In this document: piece by piece, positions 38,279 to 48,396 of the stretch | How the letters are laid out: each line of letters starts with the position of its first letter | Position numbering within the stretch: position 1 is the stretch's first letter | NCBI RefSeq assembly: GCF_026262505.1 | Contig: NC_067203.1 | Span: forward strand, 4,278,001-4,342,000 | Length of the DNA: 64,000 nucleotides | DNA from: Trichomonas vaginalis G3 | Lineage: Eukaryota; Parabasalia; Trichomonadida; Trichomonadidae | Direction of reading: 5' to 3' | Translations under genes and position numbers: made by a program | Notes under the pieces: model-generated | What the model saw: only the letters and a program-made list of their open reading frames with translations | Database searches by the model: none | What the model was told of the DNA's origin: nothing

Positions 38279-38653
38279 TTACTGAACTGGCTGAAGAATT
38301 GGTTGGATGTCGCCTTCTGAGGTTATGAAGAACGGCTGTCCAGAGTAGTGAAGTAGTGCTCTGAGAATTTGTGTAATTCGTGGAATTGGGCTCTCACGAT
38401 ATGGAAGTAGTATCCAAGGACGTTTCATGAAGAACTTCAAGAGGGCTTCTTTCTTCACATCCTTAATATCATCGAATGCAGTGCCTTCTGGAACTTGAAT
38501 TGCAACACCTGTTTCAATTTCCAACTTTAAGACACTATTCTTGGACAACCAGAAGCCAATGGACTTGCTTGGTTTGCACTTGCTGAGATATTCCTTCACG
38601 GTTTCATTTACCTCAATTAGATAAATTGCTTCGTCTAAGGGGTCAAGCTCCAT
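38279..38653 (-). CDS. 124-aa protein, accessory block
   Basis: Starts MELDPLDEAIYLIEVNETVK and looks folded throughout (IGFWLSKNSVLKLEIETGV; LPYRESPIPRITQILRALL). Ends QPILQPVQ. Its start is only a few bases from the minisatellite at 38662. No family recognised. Confidence 0.52.
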   Translation of the reverse strand: MELDPLDEAIYLIEVNETVKEYLSKCKPSKSIGFWLSKNSVLKLEIETGVAIQVPEGTAFDDIKDVKKEALLKFFMKRPWILLPYRESPIPRITQILRALLHYSGQPFFITSEGDIQPILQPVQ

Positions 38654-38661
38654 ACTGAGTC

Positions 38662-39005
38662 AGTACAATATTGTACTTTTTCAAGACAATGTTGTACTTT
38701 TTCAAGACAATGTTGTACTTTTTCAAGACAATATTGTACTTTTTCAGAACAATGTTGTACTTTTTCAGAACAATGTTGTATAAATTCAGTACAATGTCTC
38801 TCAAATTTGAGTACAGCTGTACTTTTTCAGAACAAGTCTTGAACTTTTTCAGAACAATGTTGTACTTTTTCAAGACAATGTTGTACTTTTTCAAGACAAT
38901 GTTGTACTTTTTCAAGACAATGTTGTACTTTTTCAAGACAATGTTGTACTTTTTCAAGACAATGTTGTACTTTTTCAAGACAATATTATATTGTTTCAGA
39001 ACAAA
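38662..39005 (+). repeat. 21-bp minisatellite upstream of the MSDVPPTE gene
   Basis: About 16 units of roughly 21 bp with the core TTGTACTTTTTCAAGACAAT. Because 21 is a multiple of three, both strands are open and give a 7-residue repeat (YNIVLKK on the minus strand), which I treat as an artefact. The core TTTTTCA-GA-ACA is shared with the arrays of copy A at 6775 and 6968. Confidence 0.92.
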
Positions 39006-39025
39006 GACGGTTAAGACACAAACGA

Positions 39026-39634
39026 ATGTCCGACGTCCCACCTACTGAACCCGTTCCACAGCCAGAGGAACAGCATGCTCCAGCACCACAACAGTCTCCT
39101 CAGCAACCTCAGTTCCAACAAGGACCTCCGAATTACTACCAATTTCCACCTCAAGGTTACTACCCACCACAAGGCTTTCCAAACTACCCACCACAAGGCT
39201 TTCCAAACTACCCTCCTCAACCCATGCCTTACTTCCCTAACCCTTGGATGTTCATGTCAAACCCTCCACCCCAATTCCAATCTCAATCCCAATCGAAGAG
39301 AGACCAAGAGTTCGAAGAAGGTCTGAACCGTTTACGCAAAGAGTATGCCACAGCCCCTATGGAAGATGACAGGCTTTCAGTCTCTTCCCTAAGGTCGACC
39401 AATTCGACTCGTACCACAGATTCGGTTCGTGACCGTGAAGACTACCTCAAGCAGTCTGAGAGACTCTTCATCTTACAGCCATTTACAGTTGGAGCTCTCA
39501 AGAACATGCGCAATTACGAAGGTCAGACACCAGCTGGAGACCGCAAAACAGACGTACTCGCAAGAGCAGTCCAACTGGTCAAGACAAAGACTGAGATAGT
39601 CGACTTCATTCTTGCAGCTTGCCCATACAAGTAA
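39026..39634 (+). CDS. 202-aa Pro/Gln-rich MSDVPPTE protein
   Basis: Begins MSDVPPTEPVPQPEEQ, followed by a long Pro/Gln/Tyr-rich stretch with GYYPPQGFPNYPPQGFPNYP repeats and a folded C-terminal domain of about 90 residues (FILQPFTVGALKNMRNYEG to IVDFILAACPYK). Starts of the same gene family lie behind minisatellites at 7137 and 11340 in copy A. Less AT-rich codon use than the backbone genes. Looks whole. No family recognised. Confidence 0.6.
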   Translation: MSDVPPTEPVPQPEEQHAPAPQQSPQQPQFQQGPPNYYQFPPQGYYPPQGFPNYPPQGFPNYPPQPMPYFPNPWMFMSNPPPQFQSQSQSKRDQEFEEGLNRLRKEYATAPMEDDRLSVSSLRSTNSTRTTDSVRDREDYLKQSERLFILQPFTVGALKNMRNYEGQTPAGDRKTDVLARAVQLVKTKTEIVDFILAACPYK

Positions 39635-39662
39635 AAAAATAAACAATTACGAGTTAAACTTT

Positions 39663-39863
39663 TTACTCTTTCTTTTCTGAGTTGTTTAGAGCTGGTTTCT
39701 CTTGTAGAAACCTTTCGTACTCTTCCATGGTCATGTAATTGCGAATTTGGTACGCAATTCCAGGTTCGTTGTTTTTGAACCTTACGTATGTAACGCTTCC
39801 ATCCTCCTCAGGGAAGTAAGCTGCTAACATCTGACCAAGTTTTCTCGGTGACTCGGAGCTCAT
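39663..39863 (-). CDS. 66-aa small protein
   Basis: MSSESPRKLGQMLAAYFPEE start, compact body with VTYVRFKNNEPGIAYQIRNY, and an EKPALNNSEKKE tail. It is followed on the same strand by a similar-sized gene upstream at 39898. Function unknown. Confidence 0.5.
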   Translation of the reverse strand: MSSESPRKLGQMLAAYFPEEDGSVTYVRFKNNEPGIAYQIRNYMTMEEYERFLQEKPALNNSEKKE

Positions 39864-39897
39864 AAAAATGTCACTTTTTAAACGTTAAGTTTTTAGT

Positions 39898-40086
39898 TTA
39901 TTTTACCCTTTGTTTGTCAAGGTAGTATTGGAGTGCAATTTCTCCAAATTCTCTGTGTCGGAGTTCTTCAGCATTTTCCAAGGTGTACCTGGAGAACTCA
40001 AAGAAGTTGTCAAGAAGATACTGCCATGCTGCTCTTCTGAGTTCGTCGGTATTTTGGAAGTGTTGCACCTTCGAGTCTTCGGACAT
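39898..40086 (-). CDS. 62-aa small helical protein
   Basis: MSEDSKVQHFQNTDELRRAA start; predicted mostly helical with LRHREFGEIALQYYLDKQR. Divergent from the membrane protein at 40130. Function unknown. Confidence 0.48.
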   Translation of the reverse strand: MSEDSKVQHFQNTDELRRAAWQYLLDNFFEFSRYTLENAEELRHREFGEIALQYYLDKQRVK

Positions 40087-40129
40087 GAAAAAATGACACT
40101 TTTTCTATTAAACCGTTTTGGCATTTCTC

Positions 40130-40309
40130 ATGAGTGAGTATAGTTCTCCCGAACCATTGGAAGAGAAGAAGTACCCTTGCTGGCAAAAGACAAAAATAGT
40201 TGCCTTAGTTGTCATTGCAATTGTACTCGTAATTGAATTCATTGTACTTCTCTTCACGTACATAAAACTCAAGGACGGCATATGCTTTAAGAAGCTACCA
40301 TCTTACTAA
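40130..40309 (+). CDS. 59-aa single-pass membrane protein
   Basis: From the ATG at 40130 (MSEYSSPEPLEEKKYPCW). A strong membrane helix follows (IVALVVIAIVLVIEFIVLLF), then a short basic, Cys-containing tail. A longer frame would need a TTG start. Likely membrane protein of the element; no family. Confidence 0.55.
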   Translation: MSEYSSPEPLEEKKYPCWQKTKIVALVVIAIVLVIEFIVLLFTYIKLKDGICFKKLPSY

Positions 40310-40658
40310 GACTAAACACTTAGATTTTTCAAGCTTGACTTTTTACAATTTGAACTTTGTTGCTGAATTCAATAAAAATATATTTTAGGTGAAGAGGTGA
40401 GATTTCACCTCTTTTTTCACCTCTTTTTTCACCTCATGAATTTTCATGATTTCATCGTAAATGTTTTGTCAAACATGAACGTAAATGTTTTGTCGAAACT
40501 TCATCGTAATGAGCGTAAATCAGACAAAAATATATTTTAGGTGAAGAGGTGAGATTTCACCTCTTTTTTCACCTCTTTTTTCACCTCATGAATTTTCCCG
40601 AAATAAAAAATAAAGTTGGTTTTTTTAAAAAAATATTTTTTTATTTTATTGTAAGAAC
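40310..40658. repeat. Non-coding palindrome modules before the CxxC gene
   Basis: Holds two copies of AAAATATATTTTAGGTGAAG plus GAGGTGA-GATT-TCACCTC and TTTTTTCACC runs. These are the same modules as at 5661-6760 but with GATT instead of GATC in the centre. It ends with a T-rich TTTTTATTTTATTG signal before 40659. Confidence 0.75.
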
Positions 40659-41571
40659 ATGTTAGCAACAACAGCACCAAACTCTTTAGTCATGAACCCA
40701 ACTTCAATGTTAGTAGAGATGAAAAGCTTCATTCCTTCTTCATATACTTTCGAAACAACAATCCAGAAGATAAAGCAAGAACTTCTCCAAGGAGATTTAG
40801 ACTGTAGTGCGAAAGATGAAACAAATGAACAGTATCTTTATGAAATGCAGGATATTATTGACCATCTACCTAAACTTCCTGAAATACAACAACAAAAGCT
40901 TACTATTCCTGAATTCGATGAAATAGAAGTCAAAGCAACTGACTCGGTAGAAATAAAGAAGTTCATACGAAAGGTAAACTATGAGTTTCTTGGATTTCAT
41001 TGCAACCACAAAGTCATGGACAAAGACTGCGATATGGTATATAAAAATGTTTCTGACATATAAATCTGAAGAATTTAAGACCTACGACAACTTTGTTTCG
41101 TTGGTTGCAAAATGTGTATGGCAGATAAGAGATAAAGATAGAAGAGGTAAAGTATGGAACGAACAAATAAAACCAGCAACTTTTGAGTTAAAGAAAACCA
41201 TTGACGCCTTAGTTGTACTTGCAGGTCAAATTTCAATGTACAATGCTAAAATGAACCCACAATGTTCTAAATGTAAAGCAGCAATGAGGAAATATAACTA
41301 CTCCGTCAAAGAGATAGAACGTATGCGAAACGACTATGCAGATTTAAAGAAAGAAGCAGAGAAACCAGCAGAAGATAAAATGGACATGTTGACATTTCTG
41401 AACAAAAACTATCCAACTGCTGACGATTTCCTTCTATCTGACGTCAAGAAGAAGTATAAAGAAACTTTCGGTATCGTTAAAACATTCGATGTACTGACAG
41501 AAGAAATAGAAGCTACGAAATTGTTTAGGATTTCAAATATACATCATACAATTCATGTAAAACGCTTATAA
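40659..41571 (+). pseudogene. CxxC Maverick protein region, copy B
   Basis: Twin of the protein at 7319-8233, nearly identical including CSKCKAAM and the coiled coil; the last 40 residues are more diverged. Looks broken. Function unknown. Confidence 0.7.
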
Positions 41572-41952
41572 AATAACAGGTGAAAAAAGAGGTGAAAAAA
41601 GAGGTGAAATCTCACCTCTTCACCTAAAATATATTTTTATTGAATTCAGCAACAAAATTCTGAGTAAAATAATTTTTAGGGCTTGTGTCAAACCGTTGAG
41701 TTTTCACAAAATTTAAAAAATAACGTTTACCATGTGAAACGCTTATAAAATAACTGAGGTGAAAAAACAGGTGAAAAAAGAGGTGAAATCTCACCTCTTC
41801 ACCTAAAATATATTTTTGCTGAAAAATGACCAAATTTCATGAAATTTCTCTAGACCGACTTTTACAGGGGTAGCCAAAACTCATGAAAATCGTGAAAAAT
41901 AACAGAGTATTTGACAACTTCAAACAAGTAGAGTAGATGAACTCTTTATTTT
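41572..41952. repeat. Palindrome modules and KilA-N gene tail remnant
   Basis: Two reverse-oriented palindrome modules (GAGGTGA-AATC-TCACCTC followed by AAAATATATTTTT) and, near 41900-41940, a stretch matching the 3' end of the KilA-N gene of copy A. No gene. Confidence 0.7.
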
Positions 41953-42826
41953 TCAAGCTTGACTTTTTACAATTTGAACTTTGTTCGCGTAGATGTGAAT
42001 TCTGAAAGAAGTATGAGGGTCTTGTATGACTTTGTACTTCTCCCAGAGTTCATGTCTGTCAAACTTACCTGCCATGGACTCTTTCATAAGTTCCATGAAA
42101 TCGTCTTCGGACAATCCAGGGAAAAGTATGATATCAGTAAGTATTCTTTTAACATCCTTACTTAAACTCTTTGCTGTCTGTACACAAATGACAACTGAGA
42201 TGTTAAAGTGTCTGAGCTTCTTAAGAATTCGACACATATCTTGTTCTCTGTTCTTTAACAAAGGATGAGAGGCGAAATCATCTAAGATAAGAAGACATCT
42301 GTGAGGGTAAGTCTTCCAATCGTAAGATTGCAATTTCTTCGAAATGTATTCTATCTCTTTCTGTTTGTTTCTGAAGTGTTTCTTCTCTAATATTCTCTGC
42401 ATTTCCTCATTTGGGTCTTTAAACTTCGAATTGACATACTCATTTATAGCATTGTACTTCAAAACTCTTCTTTGGTACTTCTTTATCCAATCTAACAACT
42501 CAGAGTCTTTTATACATACTAACTTAGACTTCTTTATAATATCTTTGAACGAATTGACGGTTTGGTCAAATTGACCAGAAGTACTACAAATGACAACTAA
42601 CTCATAGAATGGGTTCTTCTCATCTAGTTCTTGTTGTTGTGCAGCCATTTTAAGATAAGTGAAAGTCTTACCCGACCCAGGTGGTGCAATTAGACCTGTT
42701 ATACCATTCTGAGCAAATAAGAACTTGTCATGTATGGGTTTTATCTGAGCATTTTCTAACTTCCTCTTGTTCTTTTAAAACATTCTCAAATTTCTTGTCA
42801 ATGTCAGCAAACTTTTTTTCTAACAT
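41953..42826 (-). pseudogene. A32-type packaging ATPase region, copy B
   Basis: Same layout as at 11433-12308: Walker B segment CLLILDDFASH and the sensor strand VVICVQTA are present, with near-identical sequence. Looks broken. Confidence 0.8.
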
Positions 42827-42862
42827 ATTTTTAGAAAAATTAAAATTTTTATCTTTTAGAAA

Positions 42863-43313
42863 ATGTCTAGCGATTTCGCTATCTATATTCGAGACAACTT
42901 TTCGACTCAAAACATCTGTCGACCATAAAATCTTACATAGTGTAAACAAGAAAGGTGAATTTGTTCTAAAGTTCTGTTTCTGGGAATATGACAAGAACCA
43001 TAAAACATTACAAAGAGCAGTCTTAAAATTTGTCAATGACAGACTTGTTGACAGAGATGACGCCGATTGGAAAGATGAAGTCCAACAAAAGTTCTTAGAA
43101 TGCAAAGAAGCACATGCGCTGTTCTTGAAGATGAAATAGAAAACAGAATAGAAGAGCTATTAAAGGACAAAGAACTTTTACATAAATATGGTTCGAGAAA
43201 TTTGACATAACTCCACCAGAAAAGAAGAAGAAGAGAGAAAAGAAAGAAAAGAAAGTAGAAGAAGAGAAGAAAGAACCTGAACCAGTTCCAGAGAAGGTGA
43301 GATTGACATGTAA
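42863..43313 (+). pseudogene. Lys/Glu-rich protein region, copy B
   Basis: Twin of 12345-12791, divergent from the ATPase with the same TTTTTATCTTTTAGAAA leader. Looks broken. Confidence 0.6.
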
Positions 43314-43329
43314 AAATAAAATTTTATTT

Positions 43330-43749
43330 TTAGAACATTTCTGGGTCAATGTCAATGTTCTCTTCCTCTTTAGGAGCAAACACTGGCTTAGACTCTAAAA
43401 TCTTTTTACCCAATTTACCTTGAACTTCAACTATCTTAGACTCATAATATTCATAGTCGTCTGCTTTCTTTGGTTCATAAGGTATAACAAGTTTGTATGC
43501 TTTGCCTTCTTTAAGGTTTGAGAACCTTCTGTCAAAATTTTCTTTGACTGCTAACAAACCTTCTATGTCTAAGTCTTCAAATTTCGCACCATTTTTAGTC
43601 ACAATAGCAAACTTAACTGGTTCGATGTTCCAAACTTTGTCAAATGTAGACTTTTCAAAATGGTAGAAGTAAACATTCAAATAAGCGAATGGGTCTAGTT
43701 CTTCTTTAAGTCCTGACATGTACTTGTTGACTGAGATGAATTTCGTCAT
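43330..43749 (-). CDS. 139-aa conserved Maverick protein, copy B
   Basis: Almost identical twin of 12808-13227 with the same acidic tail EEENIDIDPEMF. It is one of the few replication-side genes of copy B that looks whole. Possible SSB-like protein from position and tail only. Confidence 0.68.
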   Translation of the reverse strand: MTKFISVNKYMSGLKEELDPFAYLNVYFYHFEKSTFDKVWNIEPVKFAIVTKNGAKFEDLDIEGLLAVKENFDRRFSNLKEGKAYKLVIPYEPKKADDYEYYESKIVEVQGKLGKKILESKPVFAPKEEENIDIDPEMF

Positions 43750-43784
43750 CTTTTCTATCGGATAAAAAAATATTTTTTTAAAAT

Positions 43785-45018
43785 TTACTCAGAAAAATTT
43801 TTCTTTGTATATACGCCGTTCTGAACATCTAAAAGACTTTTGACATTTGCCAAGAATGTTCGTTTAGAGCTGCCATATAACCATACTCTTGACAATATTG
43901 TTTATACGATCGTACAATGACCTTTCATCTAAACACTCAAAGTTAGTCTCATCTATAAACAGTTCATATACACTCTTGTTTGCTTCTAACAATGTTTGTC
44001 TTTCTTCGGTATATGGAATTTGTCTTGGATTGAACTTAGAAATATCTAATGTCATAAAATATGAGAACAAGTGGTTGTAAAAGTTAGGTGTCAAAGTTTC
44101 TGCTAAGTCGTCAAAATATTCTGTATCTTGCATATGAGAATCTGACGTTCTGACAACTACATATCTTCTGTCAGAACTTTCTAACTTCATCGGAACAGCG
44201 TTGTTTGAAACCATGACGAAGTTTGCAACATTTTCACAAACTCTTTGGTCTTTATATTTTCTTTCAACAACTCCAACTTTGTCTGTTATAAGACTCTTCA
44301 AAGCATCTGAGTTTCAAAACTTTTGTTGTATCTATACTTTGAAGTTCGTTACATACTATAAGTTTCATATTCTCTATTGAAGAGTTAAATTTACCGCAGA
44401 TGTTTTCTAAGTTTGTCATATTAGGGTTCGAATAGCCCTCTAACAGTTTGCAAAATATCTGTAAAGAAAGTGTTCTTACCAGTTCCTTGTTTTCCAATTA
44501 TAATGAGAGCAGTTTCATTTTTAGCACTTGGATGTTGTAAGATGTTTGCAAACCAACATAAGATATACTCATAGACTCTTTCGTTTCCATTGCATATAAT
44601 TTCTTTGACATGGTCTAACCAAGCTTCTATAACATTTTCTTTCCATTCTACTTGTTCGTATTTATATCCAGTGAAGATAGAATAGAAGTTTGGAGATGGT
44701 GTATAGAACTTTATACCTCGAACTGAAAAATCTTCTAACTTTGACAATAAGATATCCCAAGCATCTAACATCTTCATGCCAACTTGTACGACTTTTATTT
44801 TCTTAAGTTTTCTGTCTACATTCTTGTTCTGAAACTATTGTTGCTCTTGGTTTGTTAAAGACAACATCCCATTCTTTCATGACATAACATTCTGGGGCAG
44901 AGTCAACATAAATGACTAAACGTTTCAAATTCTCGACTGCTTTGTTATAGTCTCTAAATGGACACATATTTCTGAACGCTTGGAAGTCATAAAAATCTGA
45001 AACGTCTATTCTGTACAT
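43785..45018 (-). pseudogene. D5-type SF3 helicase region, copy B
   Basis: Same segments as copy A: YTPSPNFYSIFTGYKYE, Walker A GKQGTGKNT, IVCNELQS, VSNNAVP, SSDRRYVVV. Broken in several places. Confidence 0.78.
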
Positions 45019-45045
45019 TTTTATAAAAATAAAAAAAAATATTTT

Positions 45046-45849
45046 TTATTCTTGACTTTGTTGTTGCATTTGTTCCATTTGTTGCATTTGTTGTTCTTGA
45101 GCTATTTGTTGTTGAAGTTGTTCTTGTAGTACAATACTTTCACCAGTTGCATCTTCCAATTCGAAACTTTCTGCCGTCATTGACAAATACATAGGACATA
45201 AAAGTTTTACAGGAACAAAGTTTGCGTCAACTAAGGTTAAGTTTATGTTTGCTAAAGTGTTTGAGTTTACTAAAGCTGAAAACTCTGCATTCGAATGAAC
45301 AATAGGCAAACCAGCAGAGAAAGTGTTGTTTATACGCATGAGTATCTTTTGGTCATAGTAGTTTCTGTCGACATTCGAATACACTTTGAACCTAAGTTTG
45401 AAACAATATATAAATGGTGTACTTAAAGTCAATGGAACAGACATTCCTTGTATGACACCTTTTCCTGTTATAGGAAACTGTTGGTAGTAAAAACCAGATA
45501 TAAGTTTTGTATTATAGCTCATATCGTTTATAGTAAACTCAGTCGGACATCCAAACATAATGAAACCTGCTCTAGTTGCAGCACATGTTACATCCGTCCT
45601 TAAAGTATTAAATAAGTCAACAAAACCTGTTGGTGGTATATCTGAGTAAGTATCTTCAAAGAAGTATTTTTTACCATTCACAACAACAAAGTCTTCTGGT
45701 GTCAAAAGAGCAAAACAGGCTTTAGTCGTCATTGTGTTTAAGGTTAGTTTACAATATCGTCCTTGAGGACTTTGTAAGTTTGTTGTTATAGAATTATATG
45801 ACTCAGGGTTTTTAGTCGTAATAGTATAAACCACTATGTCTTCTGCCAT
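45046..45849 (-). pseudogene. Minor capsid (penton-like) candidate, copy B
   Basis: Twin of 14528-15334, beta-rich with Gln-rich tail. Small local differences from copy A suggest it is not fully intact. Confidence 0.58.
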
Positions 45850-45853
45850 TTAC

Positions 45854-46434
45854 TTAGCAAGTAAATTTTAATGAAATGTTGTGGTCGTCAAATATTTTTA
45901 TGACGTCTGGGAAACTATATTTTAAGTTCAACGTTTCACCTCCTTTCATAACGTATATCTTGTCAATGACATTATATGAAACACCACAGCAAGCAATGTC
46001 GGGTTCTATTTCTTTGATGTTTATATCGTCTGCCTCTGTCAAAAGTTTCAATAGTTCTTTCAAAATTTCATGAGGTGCGATGACATATGAGTTCACTTTT
46101 ACAGGGTTGTGTTCGACCAAGTTTAACATTATACCCAAAGCTTGACAAATCTTCTCCTGAGTTTTAAGTTTGTCTTTAAGTTGTTGGTAGTCGTTTCGAA
46201 TATCTGCAACAGAACTTAAGTCTCTGCTAACTTCAGGTATGTTGGTTGTTCTTTTACAGGAACTATTGTTATACCATCTTCGTCTTCGTATGGTTTCCCC
46301 ACTTCAACATCTCTTTCTTTGACATTGACAACAACACTTTGACTGTTTGTTTGAGTTGGTGAATTTAACTTCACATCTGCCACCGCCATTAAACCTTTTG
46401 AAACACTTACGCTTCTATTTTTCGGAAATGACAT
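45854..46434 (-). pseudogene. Coiled-coil protein region (192-aa family), copy B
   Basis: Twin of 15582-16160, beginning MSFPKNRSVSVSKGLMAV; adjacent to the penton candidate because the 76-residue gene of copy A is absent here. Looks broken. Confidence 0.58.
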
Positions 46435-46452
46435 TTTACTTAGAATAAAAAG

Positions 46453-46868
46453 ATGGACGTATTTGAGTATCTCTTCGAATTGAAGCAAACAAAGTTTACA
46501 CACACAAACAATACAAATACATTGACAGAATAGTTCTTTATACAAACAATGGAAAATGTTATAGAATAGCAGTCTTTGCTGAACCAAAATATTTTCATAA
46601 AGCAAAGAAAGTTGGTATAACGAATGGTGAAAGTTCTTGAAGCAGACAAAAATATAACAACAAAACTGACCGATATTTCTAAAGGTAAGTTTATAATACA
46701 ATTTTATGTCAAAACTGGCGTACTGTCAATATTTGACGGAGAGAAGTCAGTTCAAGAACAACTTACTGACCTGCTGCCAAAATCTGCTCGATGGAAGCTG
46801 TCGTTATACCAATCTGAGGAGCCCCAGCAGGTTTCATCGAACGAATTTCAAAAGAGCATCTTCCGTGA
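46453..46868 (+). pseudogene. 139-aa family region overlapping the capsid end, copy B
   Basis: Twin of 16179-16598 with the same divergent partner and antisense overlap with the capsid candidate. Looks broken. Confidence 0.5.
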
Positions 46869-48364
46869 AAAGTGCTATTGGTTTTGTAAACTTCTTTGCT
46901 TTCAATTCATTTGGACCGTCTCTGTCACCAGTATATTGTATTTGAACTGTACCAACAGTTGAAATACCACCCATAAAGTCTTCTGAGTCAGCAAATGGAA
47001 TGCCAAGCCAAAAGTTTGAACGGTCTCCATTTGTATATTGAGTTTTTGAGCTCCTGTATGGTCCATACTTTCACATATGGCATAATAGAACTTTGCATTT
47101 CAGGGTTAATGGTTGTTGTGAAGTTGTTGTTAAAGTTCATAGCATCTAATGTCAAGTTGTATGACCTCATATCCTCAACTGTAGAATATTCTTCTCTTGG
47201 ATAGTATTTGCCATCTATGTTTATATGGTATTTAATACCAGGGTTGTAGAAGCAAGAATAGTCATTTATAGTTCGTCTGAACAGTACAAACATAGTATCT
47301 GCATGTTTCATTGCAGTTGTTAAGCAATATCTGTTCTTGCACCTGGGTCAGCACTTTGGTTTCCAACTTCACCTGCAAAGTCTTTGACAGATATTTGGTG
47401 TATAGGGAACATAAGTGGAACTGCAATATATTTGGCAGCTAAAGCATTTGAAATATCTGGGTCCAACATATAGACTGCAAGTCTGCTTTCTATTCTCTTG
47501 CATTCAAACTTTTCGCATGTGAACTTAACTGGGTCCCAAGCAGTTCCAGCAGCATTGAATATAGTTTACTTCAGTGTTGAGGTTTGAGAAACCAAAGTCT
47601 AAGTCAACTTTGTCTTTGCAAAAGTCGGCGAATGACGTTTGATTTGCTCCCTTTACGTCTGTAAGAGTGAATGGGTCTTGTGTTGGTGCAATGACTAAGT
47701 TATTTTTGCTTGGAGTAAGTTCGATAGAAATTTTTCCTGCCCAGTTTGGCAAGTATCTTAAAAACCTGAAGATGAGGAAAGATGACAAAGGAACTCTAAG
47801 TTTCAATTTTACTTTGGTTACTGCTGCTGCAGTTTGTCCAGAAAGGTTAACATAAACTCCTGGAACGTTAGGGTCAAGTCTTCTTATTTTCTCAATAGTT
47901 GCATACTGGTCTGTTTGTTCTCTAGCTTGTGGTTGTACTGAGTTTCTCAAAGCGAACCATTCATAGTTTGCCCATGTTACTGTTTGAACTAAGTCAGAGT
48001 TAGAATATATCTTATATCCCATGAAAACTTCTGGAGCATATTGGTATCCGACATAGAAAATTCCATTGCAACCTTTCTTGTCAGACAACTTGGCAGAAGG
48101 TTTTATTTCAATGTCTTGTTCCACGTATAAGAAAGAGTTGTCAATAGAAATTATATGAAACCTGTCGCAAGCAATATCTACTGTTGTTGAAGAACCTTCT
48201 CCAAACTCACCTACGTTTCCATAAGAAACAGCAGTTGTATATTCGTAAGTTCCAGGAACTATTTCTGACCTTCTAATGGCATTGTCGCATTCGTTATACC
48301 ATTCGGAAACATTTCCATTCATAGCATCCAAAACTGTTGGCGTTATATTCTGAGCGGCGTACAT
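46763..48364 (-). pseudogene. Major capsid protein candidate region, copy B
   Basis: Same start MYAAQNITPTVLDAMNG and the same beta-rich segments (WANYEWFALRN, VKLKLRVPLSSF, RYLPNWAGKISIEL) as in copy A. Broken in a few places. Confidence 0.68.
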
Positions 48365-48396
48365 TTCATATGAGTAAAAATATAGAATAGTTGGAT

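Noticed and set aside
38643-39048. Long open frames on both strands through the minisatellite (YNIVLKK repeats)
   Set aside because: The 21-bp unit keeps all frames open; same effect at 6758-7219 and 10982-11442. There is no start context and no non-repeat domain.
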